From JAEZDP01 sp964430855 (GTDB taxonomy: Bacteria; Acidobacteriota; Vicinamibacteria; Vicinamibacterales; Vicinamibacteraceae), in the NCBI GenBank assembly GCA_964430855.1, contig CAYSHC010000141.1, positions 1 to 8,111 of the forward strand: a DNA stretch of 8,111 nucleotides. The letters run 5' to 3'. The notes under the pieces were generated by a model. It was given only the letters and a program-made list of their open reading frames with translations. It was not told where the DNA came from and made no database searches. Below are positions 1 through 5,835 of the stretch, piece after piece (positions within the stretch are counted from its first letter, which is position 1; each line of letters starts with the position of its first letter). Position numbers and translations under genes: made by a program.

Positions 1-160
1 CCGCGATCGTCGTCCCTGTCGCGTCGTCGATGGCCTGGACGTAGATGTGCGACAGGCTGCGGAACACCGCCAGCCGCGGCCGTTCGGCGCTGCCCGCGAG
101 CCGCTTGCGCTGGCGCAGGTGAATCCGGACGCGCCGGTCCTTCTTGGTCTCGATCTTCAC
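1..160 (-). CDS. rplR: 50S ribosomal protein L18 (5' part, runs off the window)
   Basis: L18 binds 5S rRNA and helps dock it into the central protuberance of the 50S subunit. The first 53 residues are visible, starting (V/M)KIETKKDRRVRIHLRQRKR and continuing through ERPRLAVFRSLSHIYVQAID. This is the family's basic N-terminus followed by the RPRL-VFRS-HIYVQ-ID signature of the 5S-binding fold. I place the start at a GTG codon (160-158) because a purine-rich Shine-Dalgarno stretch, GGGAG, lies 8 nt upstream and the resulting N-terminus matches the family. It follows rplF after 23 nt, the usual spc-operon order. The gene is cut by the window edge, so about half of a typical protein of roughly 120 residues is missing. 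Identity is confident; the GTG start is well supported but not proven. Confidence 0.93.
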   Translation of the reverse strand, partial: MKIETKKDRRVRIHLRQRKRLAGSAERPRLAVFRSLSHIYVQAIDDATGTTIA

Positions 161-183
161 GGCCTCTTCTCCCGCTGCCCCGT

Positions 184-720
184 CTACTTCGCGCCGGTCT
201 TGCCGGCCTTCTTCTTCAGCACTTCGCCGGTGTAGCGCACGCCCTTCTGCTTGTAGGGGTCGGGCTTGCGCAGCGCCCGCATGTTGGCGGCCACCTGGCC
301 GACCAGCTGCTTGTCGATGCCGCTCACGACGAGGTGCGTCTGCCTGTCGATGGTCACGTCGATGCCGTCGGGCAGCGGAAAGACCACCGGGTGCGAGTAC
401 CCGAGCGCGAAGTGGACGTCGCGCCCCTTCACCTCGGCGCGGTAGCCGACGCCGACGATGTCGAGCTCGCGCTTGAAGCCCTCGCTGACGCCCGTCACCG
501 CGTTGGCCACCAACGTGCGCGCCAGGCCGTGGAACTTGGCCAGCTCGCGTTCCTCGCCGGCCCGCGCGTGCAGCGCGCCGTCGACCAGCTCGAACCGGAT
601 GCCGGCAGGGAACCGCTGCGCCAGCGTGCCCTTCGGGCCCTTCACCTCGACCAGGCCGTCCTTGACCGTGACGTCCACGCCCTTCGGCACCGGGATCGGC
701 TTCTTACCAATACGAGACAT
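184..720 (-). CDS. rplF: 50S ribosomal protein L6
   Basis: L6 sits near the GTPase-associated region at the base of the L7/L12 stalk and binds 23S rRNA around the sarcin-ricin loop. The product has 178 residues, the normal length for the family. It opens with the typical MSRIGKKPIPVPKGV and has the two tandem L6 domains: residues about 1-82, then about 83-178 beginning near GFKRELDIVGVGYRAE. The C-terminal RNA-binding signature RKPDPYKQKGVRYTGE is at 151-166, where the family usually has RKPEPYKGKGI. The ATG start has AAGGA 8 nt upstream. It lies 32 nt after rpsH and 23 nt before rplR. A short lysine-rich tail ends the protein. Nothing suggests truncation or transfer. Confidence 0.98.
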   Translation of the reverse strand: MSRIGKKPIPVPKGVDVTVKDGLVEVKGPKGTLAQRFPAGIRFELVDGALHARAGEERELAKFHGLARTLVANAVTGVSEGFKRELDIVGVGYRAEVKGRDVHFALGYSHPVVFPLPDGIDVTIDRQTHLVVSGIDKQLVGQVAANMRALRKPDPYKQKGVRYTGEVLKKKAGKTGAK

Positions 721-737
721 GAGTCAGATCCTTCTGT

Positions 738-752
738 GGAGCCGGCGGCTCC
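738..752 (-). other. GC-rich hairpin just after the rpsH stop
   Basis: In the rpsH-rplF gap the transcript reads GGAGCC-GCC-GGCTCC, a perfect 6-bp stem with a 3-nt loop, starting directly after the rpsH TAG codon. No U-run follows; the rplF Shine-Dalgarno comes next. It could be an RNA stability or processing element or a mild pause site. It could also be a chance palindrome in GC-rich DNA. The inverted repeat itself is read directly; any function is inferred. Confidence 0.4.
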
Positions 753-1160
753 CTACCACACGTTGCAGAGGATTTCGCCGCCGACGCCGGTCTTCACGGC
801 CTCGCGGCCCGTCATCACGCCGCGCGAGGTGGTCAGGATGGCGGTGCCGAGCCCGCCGAGCACGACCGGCACGCTGGCGCGCCCGAAGTACACGCGGCGT
901 CCCGGGCGGCTCACCCGCTCGAGGCCCGAGATCACGCGCTCGCCGCGCGGCCCGTACTTCAGGGCGATGCGCAGCACCTTCTGCGGCGAGTCGGGCGCGG
1001 CCGGGTCGTCGATCACCTTGACGCCATTGATGTAGCCCTCGCGCTCGAGGATGCGGGCGATCTCCAGCTTCAGCTTCGACGCGGGGACGTCCACGCGCGC
1101 GTGACGCGCCTGGACCGCGTTGCGAATCCGCGTGAGCATGTCGGCAATCGGGTCAGTCAT
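753..1160 (-). CDS. rpsH: 30S ribosomal protein S8
   Basis: S8 is a primary binder of 16S rRNA (central domain, helix 21) and in E. coli it also represses the spc operon by binding the mRNA near rplE. From the chosen ATG the product has 135 residues, close to the usual 130-135. It opens with the family hallmark MTDPIADMLTRIRNA and ends with TSRGVMTGREAVKTGVGGEI then LCNVW, the conserved C-terminal rRNA-binding block. An in-frame GTG three codons upstream (1169) would add MTG. I prefer the ATG because the family starts there and GAGAG lies 8 nt before it, while the GTG has almost no room for a ribosome site. It follows rpsZ after 12 nt. Confidence 0.97.
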   Translation of the reverse strand: MTDPIADMLTRIRNAVQARHARVDVPASKLKLEIARILEREGYINGVKVIDDPAAPDSPQKVLRIALKYGPRGERVISGLERVSRPGRRVYFGRASVPVVLGGLGTAILTTSRGVMTGREAVKTGVGGEILCNVW

Positions 1161-1172
1161 ACCAGTCACTCT

Positions 1173-1358
1173 CTACCAGCTGCTCTTGGTCACGCCCGCG
1201 ATCTCGCCTCGCAGCGAGAGCTCGCGGAAACAGAGGCGGCACAGCGCGAACTTGCGCAGGTACGCCCGCGGACGACCGCACCGTTTGCAGCGGTTGCGCT
1301 GACGCACCTTGAACTTCGGGGTCTTGAGTTCCTTCGCCTTCTTCGCGGTCGTTGCCAT
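1173..1358 (-). CDS. rpsZ: 30S ribosomal protein S14, zinc-binding type Z
   Basis: S14 helps assemble the 30S head, contacting S3, S10 and S19. This is the short zinc-ribbon form: 61 residues with cysteines at 24, 27, 40 and 43 (CKRC, 12 residues, CRLC), all four ligands intact. It ends with the family's GEIAGVTKSSW. Zinc-free S14 (about 100 residues) is the form found in enteric Proteobacteria, so this version is informative about lineage. The ATG begins one nucleotide after the rplE stop (TGA-C-ATG) and the Shine-Dalgarno is weak (AGGCAG), so translation probably depends on coupling to rplE. Its position between rplE and rpsH is the standard spc location. Confidence 0.98.
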   Translation of the reverse strand: MATTAKKAKELKTPKFKVRQRNRCKRCGRPRAYLRKFALCRLCFRELSLRGEIAGVTKSSW

Positions 1359-1359
1359 G

Positions 1360-1902
1360 TCAGTTCTGCCTGAACGGGAAGCCGAGCAGCTGCAGCAGCC
1401 GGCGCGATTCCTCGTCGGTCGTGGCCGTCGTCACCACGGTGATGTTCATCCCGCGCGTCTTGTCGACGCGCATGTAGTCGATCTCCGGGAACAGCAGCTG
1501 GTCCTTCAGGCCCAGCGTGTAGTTGCCCCGGCCGTCGAACCCCTTCGTCGGCACGCCACGGAAGTCGCGCACGCGCGGCAGGGCGATCGCGATCAGCCGG
1601 TCGAGGAAGTCGTACATCCGGCGGCCGCGCAGGGTCACCATCGCGCCGATCGGCATGCCCTCGCGCAGGCGGAACGACGCAATGGACTTGCGCGCCCGCG
1701 TCACGACGGCCTTCTGCCCCGTGATGCGCCCGAGCTCCTCGGCCGCGGTCTCGACGATCTTCGCGTTCTGCGTCGCCTCGCCGAGCCCCATGTTGACGAC
1801 CACCTTCGTGATCTTCGGGATGGCCATCACGTTGGCGTACCCGAACTCCTTCATCAGGGCCGGCGCCGCCTCGTCGGTATAGCGCTGCTTCAGCCGACTC
1901 AT
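1360..1902 (-). CDS. rplE: 50S ribosomal protein L5
   Basis: L5 binds 5S rRNA, forms part of the central protuberance and contacts P-site tRNA and the 30S head. The product has 180 residues, the normal length. Recognisable blocks are IPKITKVVVNMGLGEA (28-43), TGQKAVVTRARKSIASFRLR (61-80), GAMVTLRGRRMYDFLDRL (86-103), the loop RDFRGVPTKGFDGRGNYTLG (112-131) and the C-terminal ITVVTTATTDEESRRLLQLL (154-173). The ATG overlaps the rplX stop in an ATGA junction, and GGAG lies 10 nt upstream, so it is translationally coupled to rplX. In E. coli the mRNA around this start is where S8 binds to repress the operon; I did not see a clear equivalent here. Confidence 0.98.
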   Translation of the reverse strand: MSRLKQRYTDEAAPALMKEFGYANVMAIPKITKVVVNMGLGEATQNAKIVETAAEELGRITGQKAVVTRARKSIASFRLREGMPIGAMVTLRGRRMYDFLDRLIAIALPRVRDFRGVPTKGFDGRGNYTLGLKDQLLFPEIDYMRVDKTRGMNITVVTTATTDEESRRLLQLLGFPFRQN

Positions 1903-2228
1903 TTGTCAATCACTCCGCCGCTCCTGCGGCTGATACGGACCTTCCGCCCGTCCTCCAGCGTCTGGAAGCCCACGCGCGTGCCCTTGCCGGCCTCGGGGTC
2001 CCACAGCATCACGTTCGACGCGTGGATGGACGCCTCCTGCTCGACGATGCCGCCCTGGATGTTCCGCTGGGGGTTGGGCTTGGTGTGGCGCTTCACGAGG
2101 TTCACGCCCTCGACCACCACGCGGTTGCGTGCCGTGTCGACGAACGTCACGCGGCCACGCTTGCCGCGGTCCTTGCCCGCGATCACGATCACTTCGTCGT
2201 TCTTGCGAATGCGCTTCAGGCCAGCCAT
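1899..2228 (-). CDS. rplX: 50S ribosomal protein L24
   Basis: L24 starts 50S assembly by binding domain I at the 5' end of 23S rRNA, and sits near the tunnel exit. From the ATG the product has 109 residues, the normal length. A KOW motif covers about 10-37 (NDEVIVIAGKDRGKRGRVTF), followed by VEGVNLVKRHTKPNPQ and the conserved GGIVEQEASIHASNVMLWDP. An upstream in-frame GTG (2234) overlaps the rplN stop as GTGA. I prefer the ATG at 2228 because GAGG is 10 nt away, whereas it is only 4 nt from the GTG. The gene then starts 2 nt after rplN ends. Its own TGA overlaps the rplE ATG by 4 nt. Confidence 0.96.
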   Translation of the reverse strand: MAGLKRIRKNDEVIVIAGKDRGKRGRVTFVDTARNRVVVEGVNLVKRHTKPNPQRNIQGGIVEQEASIHASNVMLWDPEAGKGTRVGFQTLEDGRKVRISRRSGGVIDK

Positions 2229-2230
2229 CG

Positions 2231-2599
2231 TCACAGCACCTCGGGCGCGAGCGAGATGATCTTCATGAAGCGCCGCTCGCGCAGCTCACGCGCCACCGGG
2301 CCGAAGACGCGCGTGCCGATCGGCTCGCCGTCGTCTTTCACCAGCACGGCGGCGTTCCGGTCGAACCGGATGTAGCTGCCGTCGCGCCGGCGCTGCTCCT
2401 TGCGTGTCCGCACGATGACGGCCTTCACCACCTGCCCCTTCTTGACGTTGCCGTCGGGGGCCGCTTCCTTCACCGACGCCGTGACGATGTCGCCGAGGCG
2501 CGCGTAGCGGCCCGTCGACCCGCCGACCGGGTTGATCACGCTGATCTTCCGGGCGCCGGAGTTGTCGGCCACGTCGAGGATTGATCGCATCTGAACCAT
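2231..2599 (-). CDS. rplN: 50S ribosomal protein L14
   Basis: L14 lies at the subunit interface, forms bridges to 16S rRNA and partners L19. In many bacteria it is also the docking site of the silencing factor RsfS. The product has 122 residues, exactly the family norm. It carries LDVADNSGARKISVINPVGG (8-27), the family signature region KKGQVVKAVIVRTRKEQRR (53-71), SYIRFDRNAAVLV (75-87) and GTRVFGPVARELRERRFMKI (95-114). The ATG has GGAG 7 nt upstream. In E. coli this gene opens a separate spc operon. Here it follows rpsQ after only 18 nt, with no promoter visible, so S10 and spc genes probably share a transcript. Confidence 0.98.
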   Translation of the reverse strand: MVQMRSILDVADNSGARKISVINPVGGSTGRYARLGDIVTASVKEAAPDGNVKKGQVVKAVIVRTRKEQRRRDGSYIRFDRNAAVLVKDDGEPIGTRVFGPVARELRERRFMKIISLAPEVL

Positions 2600-2617
2600 G
2601 GGTGCGCTCCTGTCTCC

Positions 2618-2866
2618 CTACCTGGCCCGCTCGATGACACGCGTGACGACCCAGCGCTTGCGCCGGCTCAGCGGCCGGCTCTCGACGATCGCCACGCGAT
2701 CGCCGACCCTGGCCTCGTTGGCCTCGTCGTGCGCCATGAACCGCGACGTCTTGCGCTGCGTCTTGCCGTAGATCGCGTGACGCACCTGCCGCGTCACCGC
2801 CACGACGACGCCCTTGTCCATGCTGTCGCTGACGACCGTCCCGAAGATCTCTGCCTTGGCTGCCAT
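2618..2866 (-). CDS. rpsQ: 30S ribosomal protein S17
   Basis: S17 is an early-binding protein of the 30S body that contacts 16S rRNA helices 7 and 11. The product has 82 residues, normal for the family. It has the OB-fold pattern with GTVVSDSMDKGVVVAVTRQV (9-28), the basic loop YGKTQRKTSRFMAHDEAN (33-50), VGDRVAIVESRPLSRRKRW (54-72) and VTRVIER. The HDE-N-A-VGD-V-I-E-RPLS-K string is diagnostic. The start is the only sensible ATG. It has only a loose purine stretch (CGGAATCGAG) as a ribosome site. It follows rpmC after a 44-nt gap that can form alternative hairpins and precedes rplN by 18 nt. Confidence 0.98.
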   Translation of the reverse strand: MAAKAEIFGTVVSDSMDKGVVVAVTRQVRHAIYGKTQRKTSRFMAHDEANEARVGDRVAIVESRPLSRRKRWVVTRVIERAR

Positions 2867-2895
2867 AACTCGATTCCGCTGTCTCTTGCCGCTCG

Positions 2896-2922
2896 GGCCC
2901 GTCGCGGGCCTCAGCGGCCCGC
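2896..2922 (-). other. Overlapping alternative hairpins at the rpmC stop
   Basis: Two inverted repeats share one arm. The first pairs 2916-2922 with 2904-2910 (transcript GCGGGCC, loop GCTGA, GGCCCGC), a perfect 7-bp stem whose loop holds the rpmC TGA stop. The second pairs 2906-2910 with 2896-2900 (GGCCC, loop GCGAC, GGGCC), a 5-bp stem lying fully after the stop. They exclude each other, since both need 2906-2910. Ribosomes finishing rpmC would melt the first and leave the second free. No U-run follows, so simple termination is unlikely. The pairing is seen in the sequence; regulation is speculation. Confidence 0.35.
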
Positions 2923-3105
2923 CTTCTGCCGCAGCACGGTCTTGAGGCGCGCCACGTCGCGGCGCACCTCCCGCAGCCTGAGCGGCTTGTCCAGCTGCCC
3001 CATCGCCTTCCGGATGCGCAGCTGGAACAGCTCGTTGTCGAGCTCCTGCTCGCGGCGCCGGAGGTCCTCGACCGACATGTCCCTGAACTCGGCTGCCTTC
3101 GCCAT
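2911..3105 (-). CDS. rpmC: 50S ribosomal protein L29
   Basis: L29 is a small helical-hairpin protein beside L23 at the tunnel exit, part of the landing site for trigger factor and SRP. From the ATG it has 64 residues, typical of the family. It shows the two-helix pattern: AAEFRDMSVEDLRRREQELD, then ELFQLRIRKAMGQLDKPLR (25-43), then REVRRDVARLKTVLRQK (45-61). An in-frame GTG one codon upstream (3108) is possible. I chose the ATG because AGGAG is 8 nt from it and only 5 nt from the GTG. The ATG shares one base with the rplP stop (TGATG), so the two are tightly coupled and the AGGAG lies inside the rplP coding sequence. Confidence 0.96.
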   Translation of the reverse strand: MAKAAEFRDMSVEDLRRREQELDNELFQLRIRKAMGQLDKPLRLREVRRDVARLKTVLRQKAGR

Positions 3106-3527
3106 CACGCCTGCTCCTGCGCGAACCGCGTCGCGAACTTGGTGTGGATCGGCAGCTTGGCCGCGGCCAGCTCCATCGCCCGGCGCGCCGTCGGCTCGTC
3201 CACGCCCTCCATCTCGAACAGGATCCGGCCCGGCTTCACGACGGCGACCCAGGAATCAGGGGCGCCCTTGCCCTTGCCCATCCGGGTCTCCTGCGGCTTC
3301 TTGGTGATCGGCTTGTCGGGGAACACCCGGATCCAGATCTTGCCGCCGCGCTTGATGAAGCGCGTCATCGCGATACGGGCGGCCTCGATCTGGCGCGCCG
3401 TCAACCAGCACGGCTCCAGCGCCTTCAGCCCGTAGTCTCCGAAGGAGACATCGGACCCGCGCCAGGCCTTGCCCCGCATGCGCCCGCGCTGCACCTTGCG
3501 GTACTTGACCTTCTTCGGCATCAACAT
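3105..3527 (-). CDS. rplP: 50S ribosomal protein L16
   Basis: L16 binds 23S rRNA between the peptidyl transferase centre and the A-site tRNA elbow and completes late 50S assembly. The product has 140 residues, the normal length. It has PKKVKYRKVQRGRMRGKAWR (4-23), the family block GGKIWIRVFPDKPITKKP (61-78), and ETRMGKGKGAPDSWVAVVKP with GRILFEMEGV (100-109). Arg82 in TRMGKGKG corresponds to the arginine that E. coli hydroxylates (Arg81, YcfD/RoxA). The start could be M1 or M3 (MLMPKK); I keep M1 because family members commonly begin ML-PK. A purine-rich AGGGAAG lies upstream. It follows rpsC after 45 nt and its TGA overlaps the rpmC ATG. Confidence 0.97.
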   Translation of the reverse strand: MLMPKKVKYRKVQRGRMRGKAWRGSDVSFGDYGLKALEPCWLTARQIEAARIAMTRFIKRGGKIWIRVFPDKPITKKPQETRMGKGKGAPDSWVAVVKPGRILFEMEGVDEPTARRAMELAAAKLPIHTKFATRFAQEQA

Positions 3528-3547
3528 GGCAGTTGCTTCCCTCGTCG

Positions 3548-3571
3548 GACGGCCCGTGCCGCCCGGCCGTC
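3548..3571 (-). other. Hairpin in the rpsC-rplP gap
   Basis: Directly after the rpsC TAA the transcript contains GACGGCC, a 10-nt loop and GGCCGTC, a perfect 7-bp inverted repeat (3571-3565 with 3554-3548). The rplP Shine-Dalgarno region follows it and there is no U-run. It may stabilise the upstream message or slow ribosome or polymerase movement between the two genes. It may also be chance in GC-rich spacer DNA. Confidence 0.35.
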
Positions 3572-3572
3572 G

Positions 3573-4259
3573 TTACGCGCGGGCCCCGGCTCCACGCCGC
3601 GGGGCCCGGTAGTCCTCTTCACGCCCGACCCGCGGCACCAGGCGCTCGCCCTGGTACAGCCAGGTCTTGACGCCGATCACCCCGTAGGTGGTGCGCGCCT
3701 CGGCGAACCCGTAGTCGATGTCCGCGCGCAGCGTCTGCAGCGGCAGCTGCCCGTGCAGGTACCACTCCGACCGCGCAATCTCGGCGCCGTTGAGCCGCCC
3801 CGACACCCGCACCTTGATCCCGCGGGCCCCGAAGCGCAGCGCCGACTCCACCGCCTTGCGCATCGCGCGGCGGAAGGCGACGCGCTTCTCGAGCTGCATG
3901 GCCACCGACTCGGCGATGAGCTGCGCATCCAGTTCCGGCTTCTGGATCTCCTGGATGTTGATGAACACCTCGCGGTTGGTGCGCTTCTGGATCTCGGCCT
4001 TCAGCTTGTCCACCTCCGCGCCCTTCCGCCCGATGATGATCCCGGGACGGCTGGTGTGGATGTCGACCTTCAGCTTGTTGGCCGCACGCTCGATCTCCAC
4101 CTTCGAGACGCCCGCATGCGCGAAGCGCTTCTTGAGGTGGTCGCGCAGCTGCAGATCCTCGTGCAGCAGCTTCGCGTAGTCCTTGTCGGCGTACCAGCGC
4201 GAGCGCCACGTCTTGTTGAAGCCGAGGCGGAATCCGTAGGGGTGAACCTTCTGGCCCAT
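3573..4259 (-). CDS. rpsC: 30S ribosomal protein S3
   Basis: S3 lies in the 30S head at the mRNA entry channel and, with S4 and S5, contributes to mRNA unwinding. The product has 228 residues, within the family range. The N-terminus MGQKVHPYGFRLGFNKTWRS is diagnostic. A type-II KH domain covers roughly 40-110 with its GIIIGRKG loop at 73-80. The C-terminal domain carries RRAMRKAVESALRFGARGIK, then VRVSGRLNGAEIARSEWYL, then DIDYGFAEARTTYGVIGVK. The short Arg/Ala-rich C-terminal tail is usual. The ATG has AAGGA about 11 nt upstream. It follows rplV after 20 nt and precedes rplP by 45 nt. Confidence 0.98.
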   Translation of the reverse strand: MGQKVHPYGFRLGFNKTWRSRWYADKDYAKLLHEDLQLRDHLKKRFAHAGVSKVEIERAANKLKVDIHTSRPGIIIGRKGAEVDKLKAEIQKRTNREVFINIQEIQKPELDAQLIAESVAMQLEKRVAFRRAMRKAVESALRFGARGIKVRVSGRLNGAEIARSEWYLHGQLPLQTLRADIDYGFAEARTTYGVIGVKTWLYQGERLVPRVGREEDYRAPRRGAGARA

Positions 4260-4279
4260 TGCGTCAGTCGTCCTTCGTC

Positions 4280-4699
4280 TCAGTTGCTCTCGGCCGAGGC
4301 CGTCTTGCGACGCCCGCGTCCCTTGGTGGCCGGCGCCGCCGGCGCCCGGCGCCGCACCGGGCGCTCGGTCACCGCCACGGTCAGATGGGTCGTCCGCTTC
4401 AGCACGCGGAAGGCCCGCCCCATCGGGGCCGGGCGGATCCGCTTGGCCGAGGGCCCCTGGTCGGCGTAGGCCGCCGACACGTACAGCCGCTCGACGTCGC
4501 CGCCGAAGCCGGCCGTCTGCTGCGCGTTGGCCACGGCCGACTGCAGCAGCTTCTCGATCGCCTTCGCGACGCCCTTGGTCGAGTACTTCAGCGTGGCGAG
4601 CGCCACGTTGACGTCGCGCCCGCGAATCAGGTCCAGCACCAGCCCCGCCTTCTGGGCGGACGTGCGGACGTACCGCGCTGTGGCTCGAGCTTCCACCAT
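4280..4699 (-). CDS. rplV: 50S ribosomal protein L22
   Basis: L22 binds all domains of 23S rRNA, and its long beta-hairpin lines the exit tunnel opposite L4; changes there affect macrolides and nascent-chain stalling. The product has 139 residues. The core matches the family: ARYVRTSAQKAGLVLDLIRG (8-27), VAKAIEKLLQSAVANAQ (44-60), then the hairpin SAKRIRPAPMGRAFRVLKRT and THLTVAV. Most L22 proteins are about 110 residues. The extra part is a basic, Ala/Pro-rich tail after TERP (about 113-139), probably surface-exposed. The reading frame stays open far upstream, but the ATG at 4699 is correct: family N-terminus, with AAGGGG 7 nt before it overlapping the rpsS stop codon. It lies 11 nt after rpsS. 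Confidence 0.97.
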   Translation of the reverse strand: MVEARATARYVRTSAQKAGLVLDLIRGRDVNVALATLKYSTKGVAKAIEKLLQSAVANAQQTAGFGGDVERLYVSAAYADQGPSAKRIRPAPMGRAFRVLKRTTHLTVAVTERPVRRRAPAAPATKGRGRRKTASAESN

Positions 4700-4710
4700 G
4701 TCCGTTCCCC

Positions 4711-4989
4711 TTACCTGCCGGCCTTCTCGGACTTCACCGGATGCCCCTTGAACGTGCGCGTCGCGGCGAACTCGCCGAGCTTGTGCCCGACCATGTTCTC
4801 CGTCACGTACACCGGCACGAACTTGCGGCCGTTGTGCACCGCGAGCGTGTGCCCGATCATCTCGGGGATCACGGTCGACCGGCGCGACCACGTCTTGATG
4901 ACCTTCTTCTCGTTGGCGGAGTTCATCGCCTCGATCTTCTCGAGGAGCGACGTGTCGATGAACGGGCCCTTCTTGAGTGATCTGCTCAT
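4711..4989 (-). CDS. rpsS: 30S ribosomal protein S19
   Basis: S19 sits in the 30S head with S13, near the A-site finger and the incoming tRNA. The product has 92 residues, the family norm. It starts MSRSLKKGPFID (1-12) and carries IKTWSRRSTVIPEMIGHTLA (31-50), VHNGRKFVPVYVTENMVGHK (51-70) and LGEFAATRTFKGH, all hallmark strings. The ATG lies 6 nt after the rplB TAA in TAAGGCGTCATG. The ribosome site therefore overlaps the end of rplB (AGAAGTAAGG), suggesting coupled translation. rplV follows after 11 nt, and its own Shine-Dalgarno uses the rpsS stop codon. Confidence 0.98.
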   Translation of the reverse strand: MSRSLKKGPFIDTSLLEKIEAMNSANEKKVIKTWSRRSTVIPEMIGHTLAVHNGRKFVPVYVTENMVGHKLGEFAATRTFKGHPVKSEKAGR

Positions 4990-4995
4990 GACGCC

Positions 4996-5820
4996 TTACT
5001 TCTGCCGCCGCGAGACGATGAACCGATCCGTCGACTTGCGGCTGCGGGTCTTGTAGCCCTTCGTTGGGACGCCCCACGGCGTGACCGGGTGCCGGCCGCC
5101 CGAGGTCTTGCCTTCACCGCCGCCCAGCGGGTGGTCCACCGGGTTCATGGCGACGCCGCGCACGTGCGGCCGCTTGCCCAGCCAGCGGCTGCGCCCCGCC
5201 TTGCCCACCTTGACGTTCTCGTGGTCGACGTTGCCGACCTGGCCGATCGTCGCGTAGCAGTCGAGGTTCACGAGGCGCACCTCGCTCGACGGGAGCCGCA
5301 GGGTGGCGTAGTCGTTCTCCTTGGCCACCACCTGCACCGACGCCCCGGCGCTGCGCGCCATCTGGCCGCCCTTCCCCGGCCGCAGCTCGACGTTGTGCAC
5401 GATCGTGCCGAGCGGGATGTTGCGCAAGGGCAGCGCGTTGCCCGGCAGGATGTCCACCGTCGGCCCCGACGCGACCTGGTCGCCGACCTTCACGCCGGCC
5501 GGGTGCAGGATGTACCGCTTCTCGCCGTCGGCGTAGGACAGCAGCGCGATCCGCGCCGAGCGGTTCGGGTCGTACTCGACCGTCGTCACGCGCGCGGGGA
5601 TGCCGTGCTTGTCGCGCTTGAAGTCGATCACGCGGTACGTGCGCTTGTGGCCGCCGCCGCGCCACCAGACCGTCTGCGCACCGGTGTTGTTCCGGCCGCC
5701 CGACTTCTTCAGCGGCTCGGTGAGCGGCTTGTACGGCTCGGTCGACGTGATCTCGTCGAACGTCTGCACCGTCTGGAACCGACGGCCGGCCGATGTGGGC
5801 TTGTACTTGCGAACGGACAT
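4996..5820 (-). CDS. rplB: 50S ribosomal protein L2
   Basis: L2 is the largest 50S protein, needed for subunit association (bridge B7b) and for building the peptidyl transferase centre. The product has 274 residues, the normal length. The N-terminal OB fold carries SGGRNNTGAQ and GGGHKRTYRVIDFKRDKHGI (55-74), with EYDPNRSARIALLSYADGEK (82-101). The SH3-like domain has LRNIPLGTIVHNVELRPGKG (132-151), QMARSAG and WLGKRPHVRGVAMNPVDH. The catalytic-region motif reads VDHPLGGGEG (228-237): the first histidine (230, His229 in usual E. coli numbering) is kept, but the second is Leu232 where bacteria usually have HPHGGGEG. Residues 50-54, TVWWR, replace the E. coli ITTRHI region and look lineage-specific. 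GAGGA precedes the ATG at good spacing. It is 15 nt after rplW. Confidence 0.98.
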   Translation of the reverse strand: MSVRKYKPTSAGRRFQTVQTFDEITSTEPYKPLTEPLKKSGGRNNTGAQTVWWRGGGHKRTYRVIDFKRDKHGIPARVTTVEYDPNRSARIALLSYADGEKRYILHPAGVKVGDQVASGPTVDILPGNALPLRNIPLGTIVHNVELRPGKGGQMARSAGASVQVVAKENDYATLRLPSSEVRLVNLDCYATIGQVGNVDHENVKVGKAGRSRWLGKRPHVRGVAMNPVDHPLGGGEGKTSGGRHPVTPWGVPTKGYKTRSRKSTDRFIVSRRQK

Positions 5821-5835
5821 GGGTCGCTTCCTCGC

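Noticed and set aside
1161..1169. GTG start for rpsH three codons upstream
   Set aside because: S8 proteins begin at or near MTDPIADM, and the Shine-Dalgarno spacing fits the ATG at 1160 better.
2229..2234. GTG start for rplX overlapping the rplN stop
   Set aside because: The GAGG ribosome site is only 4 nt from the GTG but 10 nt from the ATG at 2228. The difference is two residues and not certain.
3144..4469. Open frame of 441 codons on the plus strand
   Set aside because: Antisense shadow of rplP, rpsC and rplV caused by few stop codons in GC-rich DNA; no family resemblance.
4700..5077. Upstream extension of the rplV frame through rpsS into rplB
   Set aside because: The extra residues are out-of-frame translation of rpsS and rplB. 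The family N-terminus and a good ribosome site begin at 4699.
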